Assembly (NCBI GenBank): GCA_028673005.1
Contig: CM054113.1
Location: 42,784,117 to 42,848,116, forward strand
Direction: 5' to 3'
Length of the DNA stretch: 64,000 nucleotides
Source of the DNA: Tanypteryx hageni
Taxonomy: Eukaryota > Arthropoda > Insecta > Odonata > Petaluridae
Of the stretch, positions 21,338 to 33,002 are shown piece by piece (positions within the stretch are counted from its first letter, which is position 1; each line of letters opens with the position of its first letter). The translations under genes were made by a program, and so were the position numbers. The notes beneath the pieces were generated by a model, which was given only the letters and a program-made list of their open reading frames with translations, searched no databases and was not told the DNA's origin.

Positions 21338-24300
21338 GTTATTACACAGTTTGTCAACCATATTTTAAACATAAAATGAGCTCAACAGAAAAGCATAAAG
21401 AGCGCAGAACATAATCGCCTTTTCATACGAAAGAACACTTTTTCGTCCGTTGCCCATAGCAACCGCTCTTGAACCCCGTGCGTTACGTCATCATCGGGAG
21501 AGAAAACTTGTCCACTCGGATAAATCCACCGGTAACAAAAAATAAAAAGGAATTCGATCGTTTTTTTTCTTTCGCGTACGAAACGAAGCGACGCCGAATC
21601 GACCACAGACATCCTCACGCTAGAGGATAACCATATGGATCGATCGGGTTGGATCGGAGTGGGAGGTTGAAGGGAGGGGGAAAGGGGGTAGGGGAAGGGT
21701 GAAGGAGGATGGAGTCGGTGAAAGGGATCGAGAACAGTCACGCCTCGATGGTGACGCCACGGACCAAATAAAAACGGAGACAGGGTTAAGAGGGATAAAT
21801 TGTTTTCCTCGGCGGCGGGATGCGAAGGATTAATAACAAAAAAACGCTCGCACACAAATGAAGGGAAAAGAGTGAATATGGTCATCCGAATGTGGCGAGA
21901 ATAGGAAAACGGCGGAGGTAATGGAAAGATAAGAGAGAGAGAGATATGCACGTTGGAATTAAAGAGGGATGGGTGAATGAATGACGCTTGGCCTTCATGC
22001 AACGAAGGAGATGTGCGCTCCGCCGGAGGAAGAGAAAAAAAGTTTTAGAAAGGAAATGTTATTTCATGAAGCGAAAGATTACGGGGAGAGAGTACAAGAG
22101 ATGGAGCGAGAGAGAGAGAAGCATGTTTTATCTTAAATTAATAACCCCTCGCAGTCATGCGACTGAGTTCCTTCTTCGAGTACGCTCGTAATGTTAAAAC
22201 GAAACGAGAGCTAGCCTGTTAGCCAGAATGAAAAACGTTCTAAAACGACAATATTATGATATTGCGGATTGATAGATCGATCGCGTCAACGTGGCATAGC
22301 CGCCCGTGGCGTTCGCGGCTCTCAAATGGCGACAGAATGCATAAGGGAGCAACGCGCAAAGTTGAAACGGACAGTGGCAGTACATTCGCTATCGACCGTA
22401 TCGATATGTATAAGTCATCGCAGGTTACGATAAATAGCGGAGGTGACGAAACAGTACTCCGCAGATGGAAGCGGTGATCGAACCGCCAACATGTCTAGAA
22501 TTACAAATCGCAACTATGAATTAAAGAATTACTCCGAGGAACACGCTTCAAGGACTTTTCCTCCATTCAAAGCGAAAACGCCAACCCAACCTCGTGCATC
22601 GCTCGTGATTTTTTGCGACTAATATTTGACGTCAACTTTCATTTGTCACATCATTAAATATGGCGTTAATTTTCCAAAAAGCCAAACAGGAAGAGAATCC
22701 CTAATAAATTCCAGGTGGAATATTAATTAGGCACGTTCAAGGTATGAGCCCGATAATACCATCAGTAGGATAGGTACGTAATAAATTAATAATTTATCCA
22801 TCGAGGGCAGTTTTTAAAAGTGCGGATGATTTTTGGAGGAAGAACCTCCGCGACCTTAAAGAGGCGTTAACGTGATGGTGGAAAACTTCGCCAACTAGAT
22901 TTCTCTTTCGTCGCTCGCTAGGCAACGGCAGAGGATTTCGACCGTGAGAACTGGGTCTCTTCTGAGTTTCCGAAAAAATAGATGCGCGCCTAAAATAAAG
23001 AAAGAGAGAAAAGGTGTGGACACGTTGGATAAGGAACTCTGAAAGAAAAAGTCAACACGTGCAGAAAACGCTCGCTGTCTTATGTTTAGTAGATAACTGC
23101 ATATAACCAATACTTCCAAAATATCAGCAATTAACTGTAATTTCCCGTGTAGAACACCATACACAGGCATGTCAGACTCGAAGAGGGCAGCAGAGTCCTA
23201 TTAAAGCAATGGATGTTATGGAAGGTCCGCATTAAGATTGCAGTTTAAATGAGGGCCAGAGTTGGAAAAAAATAGTTTTTATAGAATATTGTCCAACGGT
23301 TATGCAAAAAAACACTAAAAACCGCGATCTATTGTACCTGAGAAAGAATGCTGTCTCATTTTTACAAAGAAGAATTTACATAATATCTCAAATGATTTAA
23401 ATGAGATAAATTCGCATTCGGGCCGCACTAGGGCGCCGAATAGGTCGTCAGTTTGGCATGCCTGACATACACAGTGAGTACAGGAGAATGTTTCTCCCGT
23501 TGTCGGCGTGTTTTTGTCATTGTCCGAAGGAATAAAACTGCGACACGAAATTTAGTATTTTAGTGCGGAATGGGCATAAGAGCATATCAAAGGATGGGGG
23601 AGGAGAGCGTCCAGAGAATGCGAAACGGAGTGAGGACTGAGAAAGTCGGCTACATTGAATGCATCCCGCGGATTTGGTACAGTGTCTTAATGTGGTCCGC
23701 GGGTTAGCTGCAGTTCTCTCATGCGACCCACGTAACTTGAGAACCCTGCTCTACATATTGTACTTCGTATATGACCAAGTAAAAACGGCTCAACTAAGAA
23801 AAATGTCAAAATTCAATTATAGATAGGCTTCATAATTACGATAAGTCAAATATTATCCTTGTACAAAGTAAACTTTAAGAAAAGTTCATGACACCCTCAA
23901 TGCTTTACGTACATAACGTTCGTGTGAAGGATAGACACTAACGGAAGCACTTATTACAAAACGCCACTCGAAGCCAAAGTAAAAGTTACTTAATTAGCTG
24001 CGTTGCCTAGAACCGTGGCTACAATTTTCTCCGACGATTCCTTATCCGCGGTCCTAGGCCTTCATCACCCCCAACAAGACGTCCCATCCATTAAACAAAC
24101 CAGGATAGCAGGCCTCTTCCGTCCTCTAAACCTTTTTCCTGGCATCTTCTCCTCAATCGCCCACTTAATTAAGCTCCGCAATCTCAGCATCTCGCCTAAC
24201 TGCCATTTCGACGCTCTAAATCACGCTGATTAAGCTCCTAACATCTCTCTATAGCTATCCTCACTTCGAATTCTCTTGCTGCTCATTTGTTTATTCCGTA

Positions 24301-27300
24301 ACCTTTCCATCGTCAGAATTCTCGATTCTCTCTCCTGTCATCGGTTTTTTGTCTCCTGACTTTATTTTTCATTCCAGCTATTAGAGGCCATGTCTCTTTG
24401 CGTTTTACTAAAGCAAAAATCAAAGCACAGATGGTATGCACCGTAGCGGCTGTTATCGACGTAACCCTGGCGATAGTTCTTGAGTTAAGGACTCCAGAGG
24501 CTCTATAATTTTTAGAAAGATTATCCTCAATTTGGCTAGTGATTAAAATGAATATGTTACCATCGCCGCATTTCCTTCCAAAATACTTTTTGACGACCTC
24601 AACGTGAAACAGCAGGTTTGTTAAAGATTAATTCTGTATATAATTACGATGTTTGCATTTAAATCAGTAATGCCAACTTCACAACATTAAATTAGTACAT
24701 GTCCTCTTAATTATGGGAGGATACCGCCACATTCCTATATAAAAAGTATATATAAATATTTCCATCGAATTTTAATTTGAACTTTTTTAGGAAAATGTGT
24801 GATGAGAAGTAGCTCTTAGAATGCGCAAGGAATGTGGATTAATTATTAAGGTGAACCCGCTCCTTGAATTTACCGTCCCCTTACGCTACGCTCGTTCAAA
24901 TTCTACTTCATTCCTTTAGTACATACGTTCTTCGTAACTTTTTATAATATTTTAAGTTTCCTCGACAGTTATGGCATGAGGTGATGCGCGAAGTCATTGT
25001 AGATTAATTCATGACGTCATTCCCCTCGATCCATAAACGTACAAGAGCTAGTCAGCTATCATTACGGGCACGTCTGCTAATTTCGCGAGCCAACGAATGG
25101 ATAAAATATTTTTACCTTTTTTCCAGCCGACTCAAACAAGCTCGTTGGACTGTATTAGGTTGACAGAAAAATGCCACTCAACTCATCGCAACGATATTTT
25201 TCCGAGCGCCTTCAACTGCGGTTTTAAGTGTCTTTCCTAACGATTGCCTTAAGAGCACGCAAAACACGGGACGAACGCAACACACCCATCCTCAACCAAG
25301 TAAGCATCCTCGTCACGGTGCCATGTCCACGGTGCATTCAACCAGTCCGAGAGCTCCTTCCTCCCTTTGTCCCTTTCGAGACGGGAAGGAAGAGAGGCGT
25401 GGGTGGTGGGGAGGGAGACAGAGAGAGAGAACTCATTTCATTCGCTACTTTTCAACTTTCCAACCGCGCCGAACATTGTCGGGACGGCAATTAAAGCCAT
25501 GTCGGAACCCATCATCAACATCCCCTCTACATCGTGGAGTCTACCGAGTCATTGTGAAGACGCACACGAGGCTCCCACACCATCGACTTCATATGCATGT
25601 GCTAGGCATCCGGAGGTGTCAAGAGTGAAAAGGAATGAGAGTTCGGAAAAAATGTTAGGTAACGGATTTCTGAATGAGATAATTAGCAGGAGCGTGGAGT
25701 GTAGTTGCCCGTGTGCTAGTCGGTACGCACTTTTATAATTAAAGAAATACGGAAAAATGTGGCGCAATTGTTTCGCTTCTCGTTGAAAGTGAAATCTGTA
25801 AATAAATGGAGTGCAGGGGATCTTCAACGTGGAACTACGTGCAACTCCTGTTGAAACCACGATAAAAATTTTGAATTTCGTCGCTCATCGTGGAAAAACC
25901 AAATGAAAAACCCTTTTTCCAATAATCGCGAAAAAGACCTTAAAAATCTACCATTGGTGAATTGCCACTGACGATGGATAATCTGAAGCTTAAATGCGAA
26001 TCTGGTCATCCCAACCTTTAAATTTTTACGAGAAAAATAGTTTCCTAATCTAATTTTAACCATAATTTCAGCTTGATCGTAAGCTGCGATTAGTAAACCC
26101 CAAAGTCAAAACGCCGCTAATGCAATCTTGAATCAAGTTATGAAATTCGCATACGACGTTCAATAAAAAGGCTATATTTTGCTCTTGTCATATGAAATTC
26201 GTTCAAAATATTACACTGAAGTGTATCGCCAATATAAATAACACCTTGAACATTTGCGGCCAAGTGATATTTTAGTTGAAATTTTCGCTATGGAATGATG
26301 CAAAATGCAACTAATTTGATAAAATTTACATTAACACAAAGGAAGTTCACTTTAGATTTGCATCGTGAATAGATATTACAGATATTTCAGCACCTTGAGA
26401 CTCGAAAAAAAATTGAATCGAGCCCTGGAGGTTCTCTATCCTTGATGAGAAGGCATTTTCGCGCACTTTTTCTCCTTAGGAAAAACCGCGGATAATTTCT
26501 GCTCAAACATATGGTCTGAGGCCGATCCCGGCGCTGCCTACCGATCTCTATCTCGCAAGAATTAAATGGATTGTTGAATACGATTGTTGAGCTAGGAGAA
26601 TAACTTCTCCGCGAGTGGGAATCAAGATGTGTTTCGAGCCAATGGAGTTAATGACCTTTGATGACTAGGCTACCGCTTCCTTCTCGGAGCTGTTACCAGG
26701 CGTCTTTTAAGAAAAATTATAAACAAATGGATAAAATGGATGGAATGAATAAATGGATGGATGTTTTAAAAACAGGAACCTGCTTTCTTATATTTACTTT
26801 GATTTCAAACATTTTACGGCACAATAGTGCTGACGTAAACAAATGGAAACCCAACTCATTTTTCTATTTACTTTGCTATTATGAGAATTTCGTGGGAAAG
26901 TTGAAATTCAATATTAGCGACGATAAGCTAACCATGCTATTGTAAAAAAACACAAAAAATATTCCTAGAATCGTACGATTAGATAAAACCCCAATAAAAA
27001 TGTTTCTATACATCAATTAGATTTAAATAGTTTCCATTTCCATTTTTCTGCGGATTTTTAGGACCAATTTTAGAAATGATATTGAGGGTATTTTTACCAC
27101 CTATCTACAAATGCCTAGCAACGCTCTTTGAGCTAGATAATAATACAATGGTAAATTAACTGCTTAAAAATGAATTAATGGTCGACGAAGAGGATGGAAA
27201 CTCGGGTTTTAGCTTTTAAAAATATGAAAACGAAAAAGAAATGCCGAAAAGAAGAATGGAGGCGTCTCTCTCATTGAGCAACACTTCGTGGAATACAGTT

Positions 27301-29287
27301 CTCACGACATTCTTCCTTGCCAAAGAGAATTTTTCTTCATATTGTAGTTTCACGTCGCTTAAGCACGAAACTTTCCGTTTCATGTGTCTGTGGGGAACGA
27401 TCCATCCACTAACCGGTCGCTATATGCACTTGTATCGATAAATAGGCGCTCCGTTTAATGACAGCAAACTAACAACAGCAAAGAGTTTATATTCAAATAT
27501 CTTTATGCAAGCCAAAACTGATGAAAAAAAACAAACTCAAAAGTCTGAAATTATATATATATATAAATTATATTATATATTTTTCTATGAATGAGATGCC
27601 ACAATGTAGAGAAAGTAAATATTGCTTGACTCCATAAAAATGTGCCGTTCAATGGAAAGAATTATTTTCAACATGTATACCACATTTGACCAAGATCGCT
27701 TGATTGTGGATTAAATAAAAAGTCACATTCTCGGGAGGCATACCATTTTCTTTTTAGAGCGATAACGAAATTCCCTTAAGATAAATATCTATCATACCTA
27801 GCGTTCTAGAATCAGGAGCGCCGGCATAATTGTTTTCCTTTGAGGAAAATTTCTAAAACCTTTTTGACCTCATAAAAATTGCCCACGAGCTCAAAGAGAA
27901 CGCCATCTTCCAATTAAGACCCTCTCACGCCAAATTCTACTCATTCAAAACTGGCAAACTTTTTCAATCGGGTTACTTCCCCCCCGGGGACGACCTTTTA
28001 GGCGATTTCTCTCGGCATCACAAATCGCACGAGCTTCTTTTCCACACCGAAATACTTATGAAATTGGCAGAAGGCTTCAGCAGAACTGTTTTTCAATCTG
28101 GCTACCTCCGATCATGAAGATTCCTACGAAAAAAAATCACCGACACGGACCAACAACGTGGAAATATTTCTTTCTTATGGACCGAACAAAATTCCCCATC
28201 GGGGAAACCCTCGGTTTCGGGTTTGGCCCGAGGTAACGATGGGATCTTCCTAAAAGAGTGAAGAGCGAAGGGATTCACCCACTCCCTTCCTCCAACGGGA
28301 GATGTTCCCCGCTCTTCCTTCCAAACACGACTTCCTCGCAGGTAACGATCGAGCGCTAAGTCTCCTCCCACCATCTCTCGGCTTAAGCGCCCGGCTTTCC
28401 TCCTCCTCTCACCTCCCCCTCTCTCTAGCATCCCTCCCACATTGCTGTCCCTCTCTTTGGTCCCTCCCTCTTCAGCCCCTCCTCTTTCATTATGACCCAG
28501 TTTCAGGAGTGGCATTGCGTCAGAAGGACAAGTCACCCACTCCAACCCCCTCCTCGCACGTCTTCCCTACCCCAACCACACTCGCTTTTCCACCTCTTCC
28601 CCGCACCTCCGAGACCAACCTACCGTATCAGACCGCCTCTTCCTACTCTACCCACTCCTCCTGCACCCTTACCTTACTCGGCTCCCGCTCCCCTCCCCAC
28701 TCCCGACTCAAAGCTCCTACAAGATGATATTGCCACATTGTCTCCTTCCCCCCTTCCCTTACCTCCTTGCGTATTACCGATCTTCCGCAGCGAAACAGCA
28801 ACATGGGTACGAATAATGGAAAGAAAGATGGGAGATAATAAAGCTTCCAGGAGTATCGACGAAGCACGACACGTGTTATCTAAGGATTTCCAAAACGTGT
28901 TCTTGGATTCAAGAGGTTAATATGTTCTAAAATAATATATTTCTTACCATAAAATTTATTCGTATTGAGTATGGCACGCCTAAATCAACAACATATACCT
29001 TTCTCAACCTTAAGACAATTTATTTTCCTATTAGGAGGGTAAGATAAAAGCATCAAGTTGGACGAATCAACTGAATATTCAAAGCTTTTAAATACTCAGT
29101 TTCTGTAAAAATTACGAAAATATCATGTTGTCTATAATACGGGTTCACAAACACGAGATTAAAACATGCTTTCGCGAATCAACTTTAATCTATGAGCCAA
29201 TGAAACATTCCACGCAGTAAATTTTTAAGTTTGTTACTCTCATGTCTTGGAAATATAATCATATCACTCACTGGATGACACGGAATG
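21338..29287. other. Non-coding stretch with strand-asymmetric tracts
   Basis: Positions 21640-22130 are purine-rich on the plus strand and 28370-28790 are pyrimidine-rich. Both generate long low-complexity frames (206 codons at 21382-22002 minus; 141-142 codons at 28302-28920 plus) that I do not accept as genes. A possible hAT right end lies near 23745. No exon is recognised. Confidence 0.5.
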
Positions 29288-29295
29288 TACTAAAG

Positions 29296-29734
29296 CAGGG
29301 GTGCGCAAACTATGGGGCGCGATTATAGTCATGATTTAATTTTAACTAAGAAAATTTAGTTCTTTTTTCATATTTCATATATATTTTTTGTTTACAATGT
29401 TATATTTCTGTAATCTTTCGTATTTACGAAAGTAACATGCTGAGAATCCCCTCACTCTATTCAGCGTGACGGCGACTTTGTTTACAGTGCGCGTTATCGC
29501 ACTATACTGCAGTACGTTGTCGAACGAAGGCCGTCATGTGAATACGTCTATTGAAATGTGCAATGTTTAGTTCTGAACCGGTGGATTTATTCTTTATAGC
29601 TCAAAATTATCATCGACATAAACCCCTCCCCAAATACCAAATCTTGATAAAAATCTTGCCAACCGTGGTAGGGGGCCAAAGTTTGTATTTTGAACAGAAA
29701 TTGGGGCGCGGCATGAAAAGTTTGAGCACCCCCG
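29296..29734. mobile_element. hAT non-autonomous element with perfect 8-bp target duplication
   Basis: The left terminus CAGGGGTGCGCAAACT matches the reverse complement of the right terminus, CGGGGGTGCTCAAACT, with two mismatches. TACTAAAG flanks it on both sides (29288-29295 and 29735-29742). Termini starting CAGGGG plus an 8-bp duplication are diagnostic of the hAT superfamily. The 439-bp interior carries no recognisable transposase, so it would depend on an autonomous relative. Confidence 0.9.
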
Positions 29735-29742
29735 TACTAAAG

Positions 29743-31621
29743 AATCAAGAAATGTATAACTGACTGAATTTAGGTTGTACTGGAAAACTTCTGCCTTGTT
29801 ACACTAAGTATTTTGCTTTTAATCTTTACAGTTTATTAAATATTGTATTCATCAACTTCAATTTTTATTAAAGAAACAGAAACAAGTTTTCAAATGTGTC
29901 GACAATTTTTATTAAATACGACTTCATAAGAAATGTTCAAACAACTGGTTGCTACAGGCTCACAAAAAGCTCACCCGCCGCAATTTTTTCTACGGATCAA
30001 GTGATTAATCTAGCACTAGATTAAACAATGGTATTTAAACTACGTGTATTCAGCATGAAAAAACCTCACCTCAATTGTTTTGAAAAACGAGAAAGATAGA
30101 TAGAAGAAAGATGAAAGATTGCAAATGAGATTTACTATGACATAAAAAATGATTTACTACCACGAGAAGACTTCCATAAATCAAATGTAGACCTAATAAT
30201 CTAGCCGATAGGTTGTTGATAATAGTTCTAGTAGAAATCTCGGGAAAAACTATGATGCTAACGTTTTCAGAACTATATTATGGTTTGGTTCGGTGCGAAA
30301 AATGATAGCCAAAAAGATATAAAATATAACTAATATTAGATACAAATCTCCCGAGTATCGGGCCTGGGAAATCTTAATTTGGCGATGACCTAAACAAGTT
30401 CAAAATGACGCAATTATATTCCAGGCATAAATAAAATCGAGTAAATTACATAGCGAAACCACTACATTCTCGTGAAATGGCCTCAATCGATGGCTTTCCT
30501 TTGAAAAATCTTAACGCCCCAAGAGGCATTTTAATTTCACGAAAATTGACGTGGACGTCCCAGCTACTTGTAAACTATCGGTTCCGAGTAATGTATGACT
30601 GCACGAGCCCACAGTGAATTATTGAAAGGCGTCCTACTTTTTTTTAAAGACTGGACATAAAGAACATTATTTTACGTCAAATAAAAAGGCGGTTTGTGAT
30701 AGGTAAGGATCAATTAAACTTGCTAAAGTTAAAAATATCCGAGTCAATATTTGCGGTACAAAAAAATGTGTGGAAAAATAAATCTTATCTTGGCGTAGAA
30801 ACATTTCAATCTTTTTTAATGCGGTCCAATTTCACAAACTTAATTACACAGGCGTGCTACACTATTTTTTATCTAAAAGGTTAACTAAGAAATATAGCTA
30901 TGCACCGGAGCAAAACGTCATATGACGAAATATTCTTTTAATAAAGTGAAAACTATTTAAATACGACTTATCTTTGAAGCATCTCATGCTCAGGAAATAA
31001 TATTTATATCTTATCTTCAGATACAAATTTACAATGGAACCCAAAAAAAAAAAGTATTACTCGACTTCGATAGCAATTAACAATTAAGAGGATATGGCTG
31101 TTCCAGCTTTATTCTGCAAACCGTTTATAACAGAAGATATCTTTGAAGCATGGAAAACATTTAGCAAAGGCATGGCTTGAAACAATTTGCCTACTTAACA
31201 CCTAAAATTCTATGATCTAACTGCGTTGAATCTAACAGCATATCAGAGTGGAATTACTTCTCGGGGTTATCGAAATGTCGAAAATTTTAAACTGCTTAAT
31301 AATTCTAAGATAGTTTCTTCGTTAATTTTGTAGTTAGAAGTCAACTTACGGTTTTACTATACCATTGGGAACAATGGTATATAAAAAGTATGCTCCAATA
31401 CTAAAAGTCTACTAGAAATGATTGAGAATCGTTACTATTTCAGGCCAGTAATTCACGAGGTTTTTAGCCATTTGTAATAATGGCGTCACTTTAATTTAAA
31501 ATTACGTAATGGGAGTCACTATGGGTATAATGAAATACACAGAATAACCCGATTCGAGGCATAACACCGGCAAATCAGTTGAAATTTCAAATTCATCCTC
31601 CCTTTAAAATTTTATTACAAA
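29743..31621. other. AT-rich non-coding stretch
   Basis: No domain, repeat or RNA gene is recognised. The frame at 30696-30884 is short and unremarkable. Confidence 0.5.
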
Positions 31622-31889
31622 CTAGCGTAATTGCCCGGGCTTTGCCCTGGGTTTAGAGTTTAAAATTTTTCATGCACATATCACTCGGTAATATTTTTAT
31701 CCAAATTCAAGGTACTGGCATGTTAAGTGATCAATATTCCCCTTTAATTGGTAGGAAAAAATTAATTATAAGACTCAAATTTTATACCTCCCTCCTCCCC
31801 AAGAAATCAAAGTTCTGACACTAAGGTGCATATCCTCAAAGTCTCTTTATTATGTACACCAAGTTTTAAGTCTCTACGTTTCTTGGTTC

Positions 31890-31958
31890 AACATTGATAT
31901 TGGTGGAGGATTCATCAAAATCGGTTAATTGATTGCTGAGATATCTTCAAACAATGAT
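31890..31958. repeat. Internal repeat copy A in the Helitron
   Basis: AACATTGATATTGGTGGAGG followed by TTCATCAAAATCGGTTAATT recurs with few changes at 32768-32833, about 880 bp away in the same orientation. Confidence 0.85.
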
Positions 31959-32030
31959 TTTCGTCGAATTCTTCGTAGTATAATCGAGCCTGTATTTGCT
32001 TTGAAATCAGAAAATTATTTTTTCTCATAT

Positions 32031-32640
32031 TGTGGTAGCTCGGCTTTTTAGATCCGTTCTAAACATGTTCATTTCGTTTTGCCATTCTATATCCGCCCTA
32101 CAAACAAAATTTCTTATTGAAATCGGTTCAGACAACGCCTTCGAAATTCATTCTTACAGAAAAATTCTTAACCTTGATATTGTGGAAACCCTGTTTAGTC
32201 GACCCGGTTGAGATATACTATTTGGGTTATTAATTTATATGAGGATTATATGCACCATAATGGGTTAAAATCCATGCGAACAGCTCTCTAAAAATACGTG
32301 TAAATGAAATATTATTTTACCCTTAATTGTGGTAGCCCTGCTCTTAAGCTACACTTTAAAAATCTCGATTTCATTATGGTATTTTGTAAAAATCATATAT
32401 ATAAAATGTAGTTGACATCCGTTGAGCCAATTCCTTCCAAATCCATAATTACTGAAAGAGTTTAATTTGTAATTGTGGCACCCGTTTAGTTGATCCGGTC
32501 CAAATATGCTATTATGGTTTTATATATAGATATATATGTGTACATAATAAATAATATAATTTGGTTAATATTGATGCGGACAGTTCAACACAAACACTTG
32601 TAAAGAAAATTTTTATTACTTTTATTGTGGTAGCCCTGCT
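32031..32640. repeat. Array of diverged ~150-bp units inside the Helitron
   Basis: TGTGGTAGC-like unit starts occur at 32031, 32181, 32329, 32474 and 32626 (spacings 150, 148, 145, 152). Units starting 32181 and 32474 resemble each other most (both share GTTTAGT-GA-CCGGT and later GATGCGGACAG or ATGCGAACAG), suggesting an alternating dimer of about 295 bp. The fifth start is followed by TTCTTCTTCTTC. Confidence 0.75.
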
Positions 32641-32767
32641 TTCTTCTTCTTCTTCCCTGATATATGTGTACGGGCGGACGGACATCGCCGAAATTTGAAC
32701 CGACCGTGCCCCTCGAAATCGTGAAATTTGGATCGGCCCTTTAGGCTCGAAAATGTCTAATCAAAAC

Positions 32768-32833
32768 ATTGATATTGGTGGAGAGTTCATCAAAATCGGT
32801 CAATTGGTTGCTGATATATCTTTAAAAAACCGA
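32768..32833. repeat. Internal repeat copy B in the Helitron
   Basis: This is the second copy of the segment at 31890-31958: TTGATATTGGTGGAGAG, then TTCATCAAAATCGGTCAATT. Confidence 0.85.
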
Positions 32834-33002
32834 CATTTGGACCAACAATGGGGACTCTCTGGCCCCCGTGGGCCGATTTCAATTATTTTTGGCACTACAG
32901 AATCAACCTAAAGCTGCCGCCAAATTTTGAAGCTCTTACGTTTATTCTCTGAAGAGTTATGATTGCCACAGACACGCATACAGCTTCGTTTATTATCATA
33001 GA

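Larger units (their letters stand above)
31622..33002 (-). mobile_element. Non-autonomous Helitron, 1381 bp
   Basis: Read on the minus strand, the element starts with TCTATGATAATAAACG at 33002 and ends with CTAG at 31622. The flanks are A and T (plus strand A|CTAG...GA|T), as expected for Helitron insertion between A and T without duplication. Eight bases inside the 3' end is a GC-rich hairpin (CCCGGGC at 31634-31640 with GCCC and GGG at 31644-31651, loop TTT, one bulged T), the Helitron terminator signature. There is no Rep/helicase coding sequence. The interior contains about five degenerate ~150-bp units and a separate internal repeat of about 65 bp (31890 and 32768). Confidence 0.85.

Noticed and set aside
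21382..22002. 206-codon minus-strand frame
   Set aside because: It lies on purine-rich low-complexity DNA, with no motif and no splice context.
25150..25185. TTAGGTTGACAGAAAAATG resembling a mariner terminus
   Set aside because: No matching inverted terminus or TA duplication was found nearby.
28302..28920. Overlapping 141-142 codon plus frames rich in Pro, Ser and Thr
   Set aside because: They arise from a pyrimidine tract that keeps several frames open at once.
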